This document shows positions 17,198 to 26,066 of a stretch of DNA of 64,000 bases, one piece after another. Where the stretch lies: contig NZ_JAMBNY010000005.1 of assembly GCF_023715345.1 (NCBI RefSeq), forward strand, positions 186,001 to 250,000, given 5' to 3'. Position 1 is the first letter of the stretch. Each line of letters opens with the position of its first letter. The position numbers were made by a program, and so were the translations under genes. Under the pieces are notes generated by a model, which searched no databases, was not told where the DNA came from, and saw only the letters and a list, made by a program, of their open reading frames with translations. The DNA is from Paenibacillus camelliae. GTDB lineage: Bacteria > Bacillota > Bacilli > Paenibacillales > Paenibacillaceae.

Positions 17198-18349
17198 ATG
17201 GTACCTATCTATTTGTTATCAGGATTTTTAGGAAGCGGTAAAACAACATTGCTTCAGCATATGATCGCACAAGCTCAGGCTGCAGGGCTAACACCCGCGG
17301 TACTGATGAATGAGCTGGGCGAGGTGAATTTGGATGGCCAGCTCGTCAGCCGAGAGGTTGCGATGGCAGAGGTGCTGGGAGGCTGCATATGCTGCAGCAT
17401 GCGAGGAGATCTATCTCTTGAGCTGAATCAGCTGCTGCAGAAGTACAAGCCTGATCTCGTCATTGTGGAATCAACAGGCGCGGCACACCCGATGGAAAGC
17501 ATTGATGCAATTACGGAAACCTCAATGTACAAGCATGCGACGCTGCAGGAGGTTGTTACGGTTGTTGATAGTGAGCATCTGCTTGCTCGTGCCAAGTCCG
17601 CTAAAGATAAGACGTTTCGTCTAATGCAGGAGCAGATCCGGTGTGCATCCCTGCTTATATTGAATAAAAGCGATCGACTATTCCCAGAGCAGATTGTCGA
17701 GCTTGAGCAGCTTGTTCGGGAATGGAATGCGCATGCTAAGCTTGTAACTGCAGCACATTGTCAGCTGAATGATTGGAGCTGGATGCTGCAGCCGACATCA
17801 ACGAGCAACGTGCCAGATCATCTTGTTAACGTAGTAGAAGATGCTCAAGAGGACTTTGCCCACGCCGTTAATGATGCAACTGATGAGGAAGCTTACGAAG
17901 TGGATCATGCCACTAGCGATGCTCAGGAGGACTTTGCTCATGCAGTTAATGAGGCATACGATGATATCGCGCATGCAGATGAACATATAGACAAGCACGG
18001 CTCTCACGGAGGAGCGGATGTAGCTAAGCATACTCACGCTCATTCTGATCATGCTTCACATGAGCATCATGCTCACGTTATGGCCTATACACATTATTGG
18101 AAGCAGTCTCCACATAGCGAGCAGTTTGAGGCATGGCTGAAGCAGCTTCCAGAAAACATTTATCGGGCGAAGGGCATTGTCACATTTCGCGATGTTCCGA
18201 GTAGATTCCTCTTCCAATATGCCTATCGAGAGTCAGATTTCATGCGCATTGAGCCGCAAGGCGAGGTTCATAATGTAGCTGTATTTATCGGTGAGCATTT
18301 TGATGCGCAGTGGCTAAAGCAAGAGCTAGAGAAGCTTGAACAGCAATAA
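17198..18349 (+). CDS. CobW/ZNG1-type GTPase metallochaperone
   Basis: G3E-family GTPase of 383 residues. Walker A GFLGSGKTTLLQHMIA lies at residues 9-24, the diagnostic metal-binding GGCICCSMRGDL near residue 65, and the NKSD guanine-specificity motif follows. Between the GTPase and the C-terminal CobW domain (MAYTHYWKQSPHSEQFEAWL onward) lies a long insert with a 26-residue direct duplication (both copies starting DAQEDFAHAVN, residues 215 and 241), then a dense His run (THAHSDHASHEHHAH). The family moves zinc or cobalt to client metalloenzymes with GTP hydrolysis. The His region probably stores or senses metal. Possibly Zur-controlled, but no clear operator was found. Confidence 0.88.
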   Translation: MVPIYLLSGFLGSGKTTLLQHMIAQAQAAGLTPAVLMNELGEVNLDGQLVSREVAMAEVLGGCICCSMRGDLSLELNQLLQKYKPDLVIVESTGAAHPMESIDAITETSMYKHATLQEVVTVVDSEHLLARAKSAKDKTFRLMQEQIRCASLLILNKSDRLFPEQIVELEQLVREWNAHAKLVTAAHCQLNDWSWMLQPTSTSNVPDHLVNVVEDAQEDFAHAVNDATDEEAYEVDHATSDAQEDFAHAVNEAYDDIAHADEHIDKHGSHGGADVAKHTHAHSDHASHEHHAHVMAYTHYWKQSPHSEQFEAWLKQLPENIYRAKGIVTFRDVPSRFLFQYAYRESDFMRIEPQGEVHNVAVFIGEHFDAQWLKQELEKLEQQ

Positions 18350-18421
18350 CTGGAATACGCTCCCATTGCATGGGTAATACTAGACGTGTAGCAACAAGTA
18401 CATGCATAGTGGAGGAATAAG

Positions 18422-18892
18422 ATGAAAAAGATTGGATTATGGCTAACAAGCGCAATGCTCGCATATAGTCTCTACGTACCGGTAGCGTTCGGAGCTACTG
18501 CGCAGCAAGAAGAGGAAAGCTCAGCTGCCAAGCAGGAACAGCAGGCCGAGCAAGAGCAACATGGTAAGCATAAGCACTCGCACGCACACCCTGGCAAGAA
18601 GATGACGAGCGAAGAGATTCAAAAGATGCGCATGAAAAAGCTTCAGCGTCTTGCGACTTACTTTGAGATCGATACAGAAGGTAAATCCCTCGAACAGCTA
18701 AAAAAGGAAGTCGATCAAGCGAAGCGTGATCAGCCTGAAAAGTGGGAAGCGTTCAAGCAGGAGTTCCGCGCTAAGAAGCTCGAGAAAATCCGCGAGTATG
18801 CAAAGCAAAAAGGAATTGATGTGGAAGGCAAGACGATGGAGCAGCTGCACGATGAACTGCACGAGCTAGAAGAACGCCACGATCATTCTTAA
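18422..18892 (+). CDS. secreted His-rich helical protein
   Basis: Protein of 156 residues that I do not recognise as a named family. A signal peptide (MKKIGLWLTSAMLAYSLYV...FGA, cleavage probably after residue 24) is followed by a Glu/Gln-rich stretch, a His cluster HGKHKHSHAHPGKK, and two similar charged helical repeats (KLQRLATYFEIDTEGKSLEQ and KLEKIREYAKQKGIDVEGKT), each a short EGK-hinged helix pair. It ends HELEERHDHS, again metal-liganding. It sits 72 bases after the CobW-type gene, so a wall-space zinc buffer role is plausible (inference). Good GGAGGAA ribosome site and its own terminator. Confidence 0.72.
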   Translation: MKKIGLWLTSAMLAYSLYVPVAFGATAQQEEESSAAKQEQQAEQEQHGKHKHSHAHPGKKMTSEEIQKMRMKKLQRLATYFEIDTEGKSLEQLKKEVDQAKRDQPEKWEAFKQEFRAKKLEKIREYAKQKGIDVEGKTMEQLHDELHELEERHDHS

Positions 18893-18909
18893 ATATAGCG
18901 GTGTGAAAG

Positions 18910-18939
18910 AGCATTACGGGAATACTCGTAATGCTTTTT
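18910..18939 (+). terminator. Rho-independent terminator
   Basis: 9-bp perfect stem AGCATTACG / CGTAATGCT with an eight-base loop and TTTTT tail. Confidence 0.88.
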
Positions 18940-19057
18940 CTATAAGGGAAGATTACGATAAACCTAGTTCGTAATAACTTGTCGAAAATAAAAAGATGTT
19001 ATTGCAGGAAGTTCCTCTTATGGTGTCGAAATAGAGCGCTATAGGAGGAGTTAATAT

Positions 19058-19744
19058 ATGTCAAATTCATATCTTAAACATCTTAGAAAAAACAAATGGT
19101 TTCACGGAACTACTTTAGCTGCATGGCATGATATATGCAAACAAGGTATAGTATCTAATTATAATAAAGGAAATGAGCTTGATTTTGGTTATGGATTTTA
19201 TCTAACACCTATAAAAGAACAAGCTGAGCACTTTATAAGTACAATGTTGGAGTATCGTAAGCAAGAGAGTTTTTTGTCTGAGTTGGATGGAATAATTACT
19301 GATACTACATATGAAAGATTGAGTAGAATTGCAATTGTCATTGAGTTCACATTCTCACCAATGGAATGGATGATGTCAGACAGGTACAAGTATTTAATCC
19401 TAAACAATTATGATGATAACTTCGCTGAATTTGTTTTTCACAATAGAATTAATAATGCTAACGGTGAAAATCAACATAATTATGACTTTATATTTGGCGT
19501 GATGAGCGATAGTAATCCAATCATCGATGTTGCAAGGTATAAAAATAATGATATTGGAGAAAGTGAACTTAAAGAGAGTTTTAAGGTTAGCACAAGTAGA
19601 AAACAATTATCTATACATAATCAGTCTCTTTGTGATATCATAGAACCAACAAATGCATATATTATTGAAACCGGAGAGGAGTTGAGAGTTGATGACTACT
19701 TTAACAAAAGAAAATCAGACATTGCTAGTAAAAGAGTTGAGTAA
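19058..19744 (+). CDS. DUF3990 protein (ADP-ribosyltransferase-fold), putative toxin
   Basis: Protein of 228 residues matching the DUF3990 pattern. It has KWFHGTTLAAWHDICKQGI (the H of an ART-like triad), DFGYGFYLTPIKEQAEHF (the G-x-G-F-Y-L-T motif), FAEFVFHNRINN, then YDFIFGVMSDSNPIIDVARY and RKQLSIHNQSLCDII, which correspond in order to the conserved blocks of that domain. DUF3990 belongs to the ADP-ribosyltransferase-like clan, and members often sit beside small partner genes. Start ATG 19058 behind AGGAGG. The 3' end overlaps a 69-residue ORF by 53 bases. More AT-rich than neighbours on both sides, suggesting acquisition. A nucleic-acid or protein modifying toxin is inferred, not shown. 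Confidence 0.75.
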   Translation: MSNSYLKHLRKNKWFHGTTLAAWHDICKQGIVSNYNKGNELDFGYGFYLTPIKEQAEHFISTMLEYRKQESFLSELDGIITDTTYERLSRIAIVIEFTFSPMEWMMSDRYKYLILNNYDDNFAEFVFHNRINNANGENQHNYDFIFGVMSDSNPIIDVARYKNNDIGESELKESFKVSTSRKQLSIHNQSLCDIIEPTNAYIIETGEELRVDDYFNKRKSDIASKRVE

Positions 19745-19901
19745 TGCGTTAATTAAATTTTCTCAAGAAAAGCTTTCTCCCGTTTTAGCTAATAAAGTAG
19801 CTACCCTTGCAGTAGAAAATGTCGATTTTACAAATTCAGCCCTTGCTCACAAAGGGATCAATTGGTACGCTAAAGATTTGTTAAAACGGATCAATTATTA
19901 A
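19692..19901 (+). CDS. small partner protein of the DUF3990 gene (candidate antitoxin/immunity)
   Basis: Unrecognised protein of 69 residues, starting ATG 19692 with AGAGGAG about ten bases upstream. The start lies 53 bases inside the DUF3990 gene in another frame, and the gene ends just before a terminator. It is all-helical by composition, without membrane segments or signal peptide: TLTKENQTLLVKELSNALIK, then SPVLANKVATLAVENVDF and a basic C-terminus WYAKDLLKRINY. It is not similar to the DUF3791 partners commonly found with DUF3990. Tight overlap and shared terminator support joint expression. Antitoxin role is inference. Confidence 0.65.
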   Translation: MTTLTKENQTLLVKELSNALIKFSQEKLSPVLANKVATLAVENVDFTNSALAHKGINWYAKDLLKRINY

Positions 19902-19928
19902 GTCATAAGTGAGTTAGAATTCTATGGT

Positions 19929-19958
19929 CACAATTCCAAAGAGGATTGTGGCTTTTTT
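19929..19958 (+). terminator. Rho-independent terminator of the DUF3990 pair
   Basis: CACAAT / ATTGTG stem (extendable with a bulge through TTCC/GG) followed by GC and six T residues. Confidence 0.8.
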
Positions 19959-20042
19959 ATTTCCATCTCCTTCTCCCCCCCTCCCCCCACCAACACTAGC
20001 TTCTCCACTGATATGTACTTTTGAACTAGGACCTAAGAGGGT

Positions 20043-20071
20043 GTTGACCTGAGGGTGAGATATGGTATAAT
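20043..20071 (+). promoter_or_regulatory. sigma-A type promoter for the lipoprotein gene
   Basis: TTGACC at 20043-20048 and TATAAT at 20066-20071 with 17-base spacing, about 120 bases before the lipoprotein start. Near-consensus. Confidence 0.8.
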
Positions 20072-20193
20072 TTCCCGTATTGTTGTAAAATGCCCAGTTA
20101 TTTACTGAGCTAGTGCAACACTGTGAGCGTCTCAATGATCATGACACTTATATACGCTTGCAGATAGAGACTAGGTGAGGGGAGAAACACGAA

Positions 20194-21087
20194 ATGAAAA
20201 AAACGTTATTAGCAATGCTGCTTGTTATGGCACTAACGCTGCTTGCAGCATGTGGTGAGGGGAATAAGGAGCCAGCGAACAGTAATTCGCAAACAACAGG
20301 TTCACAAGTTGAGCAAATTACTGAAGAAGAAACTGATCCAGTTGCAGAGGAAACTCCAGATGCTGAAGTAAATGAGGAAGCTAATTCAGATGCAGATAAG
20401 GAACTATTCGTTGCTGTCGTAGGTGAAGCTAACAATCTGAACAGCTTTACGGTTAAGATGACTGCTGACCAAACGATCGATATGGATGGCGAGGTTATGG
20501 AAACAAAGACAGTTAGCGATATGGACGTAACAATGAAGCCAGCGTTAGCGTTCAAACAGTTAACTACGGTTGAAGCTGCAGGTGAAACGCAAGTCATCGA
20601 TTCATACTTTACAGAGGATGGTTTCTTCGTTAAAGAACCAACTGCTGGCGTATGGATGAAGCTTCCTGCAGAGATGATGGACCAAGTACTGCAAGGGGTA
20701 AATCAAGAATCGCTTGATCCTTCTGCACAGCTTGCACAGCTTGTAGACTACTCTGAAAGCTTTGCTGTAGAAGAGAAGGATGGTAATTACATCTTCACGC
20801 TGAATGCAAAGGGCGAGGAGTTCAATAATTTGCTTGCTGAACAGCTTGGTGATCAGGCTGCAATGCTTGGAGACTTCGAGGTTAATGCGGCTGAATATGT
20901 TATCGTCGTTGAAAAAAGCAGCAATAAGCTAATCAGCATGGATGTGTTCACAGATATGAAATTCCAGGCTGAAGGTCAAAATCTAGCAATCGTATCTACG
21001 GTTACAACGGATTATTCAAACCATAACGGAATTGAAGCAATTGAGCTGCCAGAAGAGGCGCTTAACGCACAAGAAATCGAAATGTAA
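20194..21087 (+). CDS. DUF6612-type (LolA-like) lipoprotein
   Basis: Lipoprotein of 297 residues. The signal peptide MKKTLLAMLLVMALTLLAAC ends in a lipobox with the lipidated Cys at residue 20. An acidic Ser/Thr/Glu-rich spacer to about residue 70 precedes a beta-rich C-terminal domain resembling the LolA-like fold of DUF6612 (NSFTVKMTADQTIDMDGEV, FKQLTTVEAAGETQVIDSYF, VYV-type strands, EYVIVVEKSSNKLISMDVF). It would sit on the outer face of the membrane, binding an unknown hydrophobic ligand. It stands alone between its own promoter and terminator. Confidence 0.78.
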   Translation: MKKTLLAMLLVMALTLLAACGEGNKEPANSNSQTTGSQVEQITEEETDPVAEETPDAEVNEEANSDADKELFVAVVGEANNLNSFTVKMTADQTIDMDGEVMETKTVSDMDVTMKPALAFKQLTTVEAAGETQVIDSYFTEDGFFVKEPTAGVWMKLPAEMMDQVLQGVNQESLDPSAQLAQLVDYSESFAVEEKDGNYIFTLNAKGEEFNNLLAEQLGDQAAMLGDFEVNAAEYVIVVEKSSNKLISMDVFTDMKFQAEGQNLAIVSTVTTDYSNHNGIEAIELPEEALNAQEIEM

Positions 21088-21110
21088 TCTTATAGGCTTA
21101 GGAATAGGAA

Positions 21111-21157
21111 GAATGGAAGCAGAGTGCACCGCACCCTGAGCTTCCATTCTTTTTTTT
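21111..21157 (+). terminator. Rho-independent terminator
   Basis: 10-bp stem GAATGGAAGC / GCTTCCATTC followed by eight T residues. Confidence 0.92.
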
Positions 21158-21206
21158 GTAGCCATGACACTTGCATAGATGGTGTAATCTAATGTATGAT
21201 GTACTT

Positions 21207-22361
<1,155 letters not shown>

Positions 22362-22389
22362 ATTAATTTATCATTCGGGAGGAATTGCA

Positions 22390-24585
22390 ATGATTACTTA
22401 TAATGAAGAAACACGAATTTTTCATTTGAAATCCGTCGATACAAGCTATGTTTTGAAGGTTACGGAGCAGGGCCATCTTGAGCATTTATATTGGGGACGT
22501 GCGATTCAAGGAGTGAATTTAGGAAAGCTGCATCAGCACTATGTTCGTCCGTCGTTTACACCGAGCACGGATCTAGATCATTTGGAGTATTCCTTAGATA
22601 CGCTGCAGCAGGAGCTTCCTGCCTATGGAGATTCGGATTTCCGTTCACCTGCTTATCAATTTCAGCTGCCTAATGGTAGCACAGTGACGAATTTCCTCTA
22701 TGAATCTCACGAGATTGTAGCGGGTAAGCCGCAGCTTGATGGTCTGCCAGCGGTATATGCCGAGGAGGATGCGGAAGCGGAGACGCTGCTTATTACGTTG
22801 CGTGATGAGCTGACGAATGCTGCGATTGTTCTGTCCTATAGTGTATTCCGTGATTATGCTGCCATTACTCGTTCGGTGCAATATCGCAATGAAGGTACGG
22901 ATGTGCTTACACTGAACCGTGCGCTTAGCATGAGTGTAGATATGCCTGGCTATGATTATGAGATGCTGCATTTGTCTGGTAGCTGGGCGCGTGAGCGTTA
23001 TGTTCATCGCCGCAAGCTTGAGCCTGGTATGCAGTCCATTGAAAGCCGCCGCGGGGCGAGCAGTCATGCACAGAATCCATTCCTCGCTTTAATCAGTGAA
23101 GGTGCTACGGAGCAGCATGGAGATGTATACGGCATTAACCTAGTGTACAGCGGAAACTTTGTCGCTGGTGTTGAGGTAGACCCTTACCTGCATGCTCGTT
23201 TGTTTATCGGTATTAACCCTTTCGACTTTAGCTGGAAGCTTGAAGCGGGAGAGGTGTTCCAAGCGCCAGAGGTTGTGCTTGTCCATTCCTATGAAGGGAT
23301 CGGCGGCATGTCTCGTCGTTATCATGATCTATATCGCAATCGACTAACGCGTGGTCAGTTCCGCAATAAGGTGCGCCCGATTCTAGTGAACAACTGGGAA
23401 GCAACATACTTTGACTTTAATGAAGAGAAAATTACGAGCATTGCCCAAGCAGGCAAGGAGCTTGGCATTGAGCTGTTCGTGCTAGATGATGGCTGGTTCG
23501 GCAAGCGTAATGACGACACAACATCACTTGGCGATTGGTTTGTCGATCGCAACAAGCTGCCTAATGGACTTGAAGCACTCGTGGATAAGGTACGTGAGCA
23601 AGGCATGCAGTTCGGGCTATGGTTCGAGCCGGAGATGATCTCTCCTGACAGTGAGCTATATCGCCAGCATCCAGATTGGTGCCTGCATGTCGAAGGACGT
23701 CGCCGCACGCAAGCGAGACAGCAGCTAATTCTCGACCTTTCTCGCGAAGATGTGCAGCAGTACATTATTTCGACAATTTCAGATGTGCTGTCGAGTGCAC
23801 CAATTACGTATGTCAAATGGGATATGAACCGCAACATGACGGAGATCGGCTCTGCTCTGCTGCCAGCTGATCGCCAGCGTGAAACGGCGCATCGCTATAT
23901 GCTCGGGCTATATCATGTACTAGAGAAGATTACGACGAGCTTCCCGCACATTCTATTCGAATCATGCTCTGGAGGCGGCGGTCGCTTCGATGCTGGGATG
24001 CTGTATTATATGCCGCAGACATGGACGAGCGATAACAGCGATGCGATCTCTCGCCTTAAAATTCAATACGGAACAAGCATTGTATATCCGATCAGCTCGA
24101 TGGGTGCGCATGTGTCTGCTGTTCCCAACCATCAAGTGAATCGTATGACCTCACTGCTTACGCGTGGGTATGTCGCTTTGTCAGGTAATTTTGGCTACGA
24201 GCTTGATCTGTCTAAGTTCACCGAGGAAGAGAAGGAGCTTGTACGCTATCAGATCGAGCTGTACAAGGAGATCCGTCATATCGTTCAATTCGGTGATTTC
24301 TATCGTTTGCGTAGTCCGTTCGAAGGCAATGATACGGCTTGGATGTTTGTGTCTAAAGATAAAACAGAAGCATTTGTCGTATATGTGAAGGTGCTTCAGG
24401 AGCCGAATGCTGCGATTGGTCGCTTCCGTCTTCAAGGACTTGACCCGAACAAAACCTACCGTGTGTTCGATAGTCCAGACTCAGGCGTATATAGTGGCGA
24501 TCACCTGATGTATGCAGGACTTACCATTCCTCCATTCTATGGTGATTTCCAAAGCTGTGCATATCGCTTGAAGGTGGAAGAATAA
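22390..24585 (+). CDS. GH36 alpha-galactosidase
   Basis: Glycoside hydrolase family 36 enzyme of 731 residues, full length for the tetrameric cytoplasmic AgaA/RafA group; no signal peptide. An N-terminal beta-sandwich precedes the TIM barrel that begins PILVNNWEATYFDFNEEKI. The predicted nucleophile is Asp478 in YVKWDMNR and the acid/base Asp548 in WTSDNSDAISRL, the positions known for Geobacillus enzymes. LFVLDDGWFGKRNDD and GLWFEPEMISPDS are further substrate-site blocks. It removes terminal alpha-1,6-galactose from melibiose, raffinose and stachyose. No uptake system is adjacent, so substrate must enter through a transporter elsewhere. Confidence 0.93.
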   Translation: MITYNEETRIFHLKSVDTSYVLKVTEQGHLEHLYWGRAIQGVNLGKLHQHYVRPSFTPSTDLDHLEYSLDTLQQELPAYGDSDFRSPAYQFQLPNGSTVTNFLYESHEIVAGKPQLDGLPAVYAEEDAEAETLLITLRDELTNAAIVLSYSVFRDYAAITRSVQYRNEGTDVLTLNRALSMSVDMPGYDYEMLHLSGSWARERYVHRRKLEPGMQSIESRRGASSHAQNPFLALISEGATEQHGDVYGINLVYSGNFVAGVEVDPYLHARLFIGINPFDFSWKLEAGEVFQAPEVVLVHSYEGIGGMSRRYHDLYRNRLTRGQFRNKVRPILVNNWEATYFDFNEEKITSIAQAGKELGIELFVLDDGWFGKRNDDTTSLGDWFVDRNKLPNGLEALVDKVREQGMQFGLWFEPEMISPDSELYRQHPDWCLHVEGRRRTQARQQLILDLSREDVQQYIISTISDVLSSAPITYVKWDMNRNMTEIGSALLPADRQRETAHRYMLGLYHVLEKITTSFPHILFESCSGGGGRFDAGMLYYMPQTWTSDNSDAISRLKIQYGTSIVYPISSMGAHVSAVPNHQVNRMTSLLTRGYVALSGNFGYELDLSKFTEEEKELVRYQIELYKEIRHIVQFGDFYRLRSPFEGNDTAWMFVSKDKTEAFVVYVKVLQEPNAAIGRFRLQGLDPNKTYRVFDSPDSGVYSGDHLMYAGLTIPPFYGDFQSCAYRLKVEE

Positions 24586-24692
24586 TCGCTTAGCAGGAAT
24601 GGAAAGGCATCAATCAGATGTAGAGCGGGGAACGCTAGTCTGTAGACGAGTAGAGGATGACAGGCTTGTGACCTGATGAAGCAGTAACATAA

Positions 24693-24737
24693 AAAGCAGG
24701 TGGAGAAATGTGACGTACATTTTCTCCACCTGCTTTG
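24693..24737 (+). terminator. Rho-independent terminator after alpha-galactosidase
   Basis: Long stem AAAGCAGGTGGAGAAA / TTTCTCCACCTGCTTT with an eight to ten base loop, followed by GTTGTT. Also an uninterrupted stem on the minus strand, so it may serve both directions. Bases 24586-24692 before it hold no gene that I can see. Confidence 0.8.
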
Positions 24738-24925
24738 TTGTTCTATACGGTTCGTAAGCGCTTGCGAGAAGCGATTCGATCAAGTGTACGCAAGGACGAA
24801 TAGGTCGCTACCGTCGCAATGACGCTGCGGTCATATTAAGACTACCTCTGTAATGACGCTACCGTCGTAATGTTACTATGCCTGTAACGCCCAACGCCGT
24901 TACTAGGTGATTGGAGGGACATTGG

Positions 24926-25115
24926 ACGTGCATTTTGTGTGAAAAATCATCTAAATGCCGTTACTGTTGCGTCCAAACGTGTGTTTTGTTTGAAAAATCA
25001 TCTAAAATGCCGTCACTGTCGCGTCCAAACGTGCGTTTTGTATGAAAAATCATCTAAAATGCCGTCACTGTTGCGTCCAAACGTGCATTTTGTATGAAAA
25101 ATCATCTAAAATGCT
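24926..25115. repeat. tandem array of four ~51-52 bp hairpin repeats
   Basis: Units begin at 24926, 24977, 25029 and 25081 (ACGTG). Each contains TTTTGTRTGAAAAATCATC followed by TAAA, where TTTTG.ATGA and TCAT..AAAA can pair around an A-rich loop, then a conserved GC-richer spacer (TGCCGTCACTGTTGCGTCCA). It fills the gap between the convergent alpha-galactosidase and Gre-like genes. The preceding 24790-24900 carries shorter GCTACCGTCG/AATG repeats. Same period and hairpin core as the array at 37861-38092. Confidence 0.85.
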
Positions 25116-25143
25116 GCCGTGCCGGCGTTAGTATGGCTACAAT

Positions 25144-25575
25144 TTAAGCTGCGGCTTGCTCGATCGTAACGATGCGGATTTTCATTATGCCTGCAGGTGT
25201 CTCTAGCTCTAGCTCGCTGTGTATTGGCGCGAGCAGAAGCTGGCGTCCAACAGGTGATAGCAGAGAGATCTTCCCTTCCTCAGGATTCGTTTCGTGCGGA
25301 AGTACGATGCAATATTTATCAATAAAGCCGTCCTCTAAATATTCTATCTCAATGTCATGATGCAGCAGGACGAGCTGCTGCGCGGGAGGCTCGGAAAGTG
25401 TCAATAGATTTTTAATGTATTGTATATATTGATCAAGCAGCTGTTCGAGACGTTTGTGTTCCACATTGTGCTGCAATACATATTGCTCCATCTGGTGGCT
25501 GCGAATTTCCTCAAGCTGAAGCAGCTGCTCATGCATGACATTCTTCTGCACATTCCAAGATTCACTATGGCTCAT
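25144..25575 (-). CDS. GreA/GreB-family C-terminal domain protein
   Basis: Protein of 143 residues with a Gre-factor-like plan. An N-terminal alpha-helical coiled coil (residues about 5-75, NVQKNVMHEQLLQLEEIRSH) precedes an FKBP-like C-terminal domain ending in the GreA/GreB signature KISLLSPVGRQLLLAPIHSE and LELETPAGIMKIRIVTIE. True GreA has acidic residues at the coiled-coil tip; here the tip is not obviously DxxE, so it may bind RNA polymerase without cleavage activity. Start ATG 25575 follows GGGGGTG; the longer frame from 25602 has no ribosome site. The start is embedded in the stop of a 22-codon leader ORF. Confidence 0.75.
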   Translation of the reverse strand: MSHSESWNVQKNVMHEQLLQLEEIRSHQMEQYVLQHNVEHKRLEQLLDQYIQYIKNLLTLSEPPAQQLVLLHHDIEIEYLEDGFIDKYCIVLPHETNPEEGKISLLSPVGRQLLLAPIHSELELETPAGIMKIRIVTIEQAAA

Positions 25576-25633
25576 AGTAGATATCACCCCCGATCCATCC
25601 ATGTAAGATCAAGTGTTCAGTGCTAAGTTTCAT
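25565..25633 (-). CDS. 22-residue leader ORF overlapping the Gre-like start
   Basis: Minus-strand ORF of 22 codons beginning MKLSTEHLILHGW with an excellent ribosome site (AAGGAGG, seven bases before ATG). Its TAG stop at 25567-25565 lies downstream of the Gre-like ATG at 25575, so the two overlap by 11 bases. The layout fits translational coupling or a regulatory leader peptide. No obvious run of one amino acid. Coding status is inferred from the ribosome site. Confidence 0.5.
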   Translation of the reverse strand: MKLSTEHLILHGWIGGDIYYEP

Positions 25634-25655
25634 CGAAAAACCTCCTTACGGTAAT

Positions 25656-25680
25656 AGACCCAAGCCAAATGACTGGGTCT
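25656..25680 (-). promoter_or_regulatory. hairpin in the 5' leader of the Gre-like operon
   Basis: Perfect AGACCCA / TGGGTCT stem with an 11-base loop, about 25 bases upstream of the leader ORF on the minus strand. A possible promoter (TGGACT - 16 - TAAGAT) lies just above it. No T tract follows on the minus strand, so it is a leader structure rather than a terminator. I could not match it to a known riboswitch. Confidence 0.45.
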
Positions 25681-25699
25681 CTCTTTATCTTACCACGGA

Positions 25700-26066
25700 A
25701 AAAAAATAAGTCCATCTCACCCAGCATTATCCAGAAAACTTCTCATTTTTTCTCATAATTGCATGTTAGCTGGTCGATTTTTTATGAAAATGCAGATTTT
25801 TTTCATCTTTTTTTCGTGATGAGAGACAAGTTGGTCGGGAGGGGGGACTTTATAGATTACAAGATTAAAAAGACTAGATTTATCAAGGGATTTTGAGCAA
25901 CTTCAACAAATTTCCATTGACAGAAAATGAATTGGAAACGCTATTGCAAAATTCATGAAAACTTCATCTATGAGATAAACCTAATGAAATATTGAGATTT
26001 TGCTATGCTATAATGCTTAACAGACCAGGACCTCGAGCAATTCTAAACAGAGAATCGGGAGGATTT
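25700..26066. other. AT-rich divergent intergenic region
   Basis: About 370 bases between the minus-strand Gre-like operon and the plus-strand hydrolase. It contains several A/T tracts and TTTTTCAT-like repeats (25740-25815). No ORF with a ribosome site was found. It must hold the promoters for both directions. Confidence 0.5.

Noticed and set aside
22645..23067. 140-codon minus-strand open frame
   Set aside because: Antisense to the alpha-galactosidase, whose frame has all the catalytic motifs.
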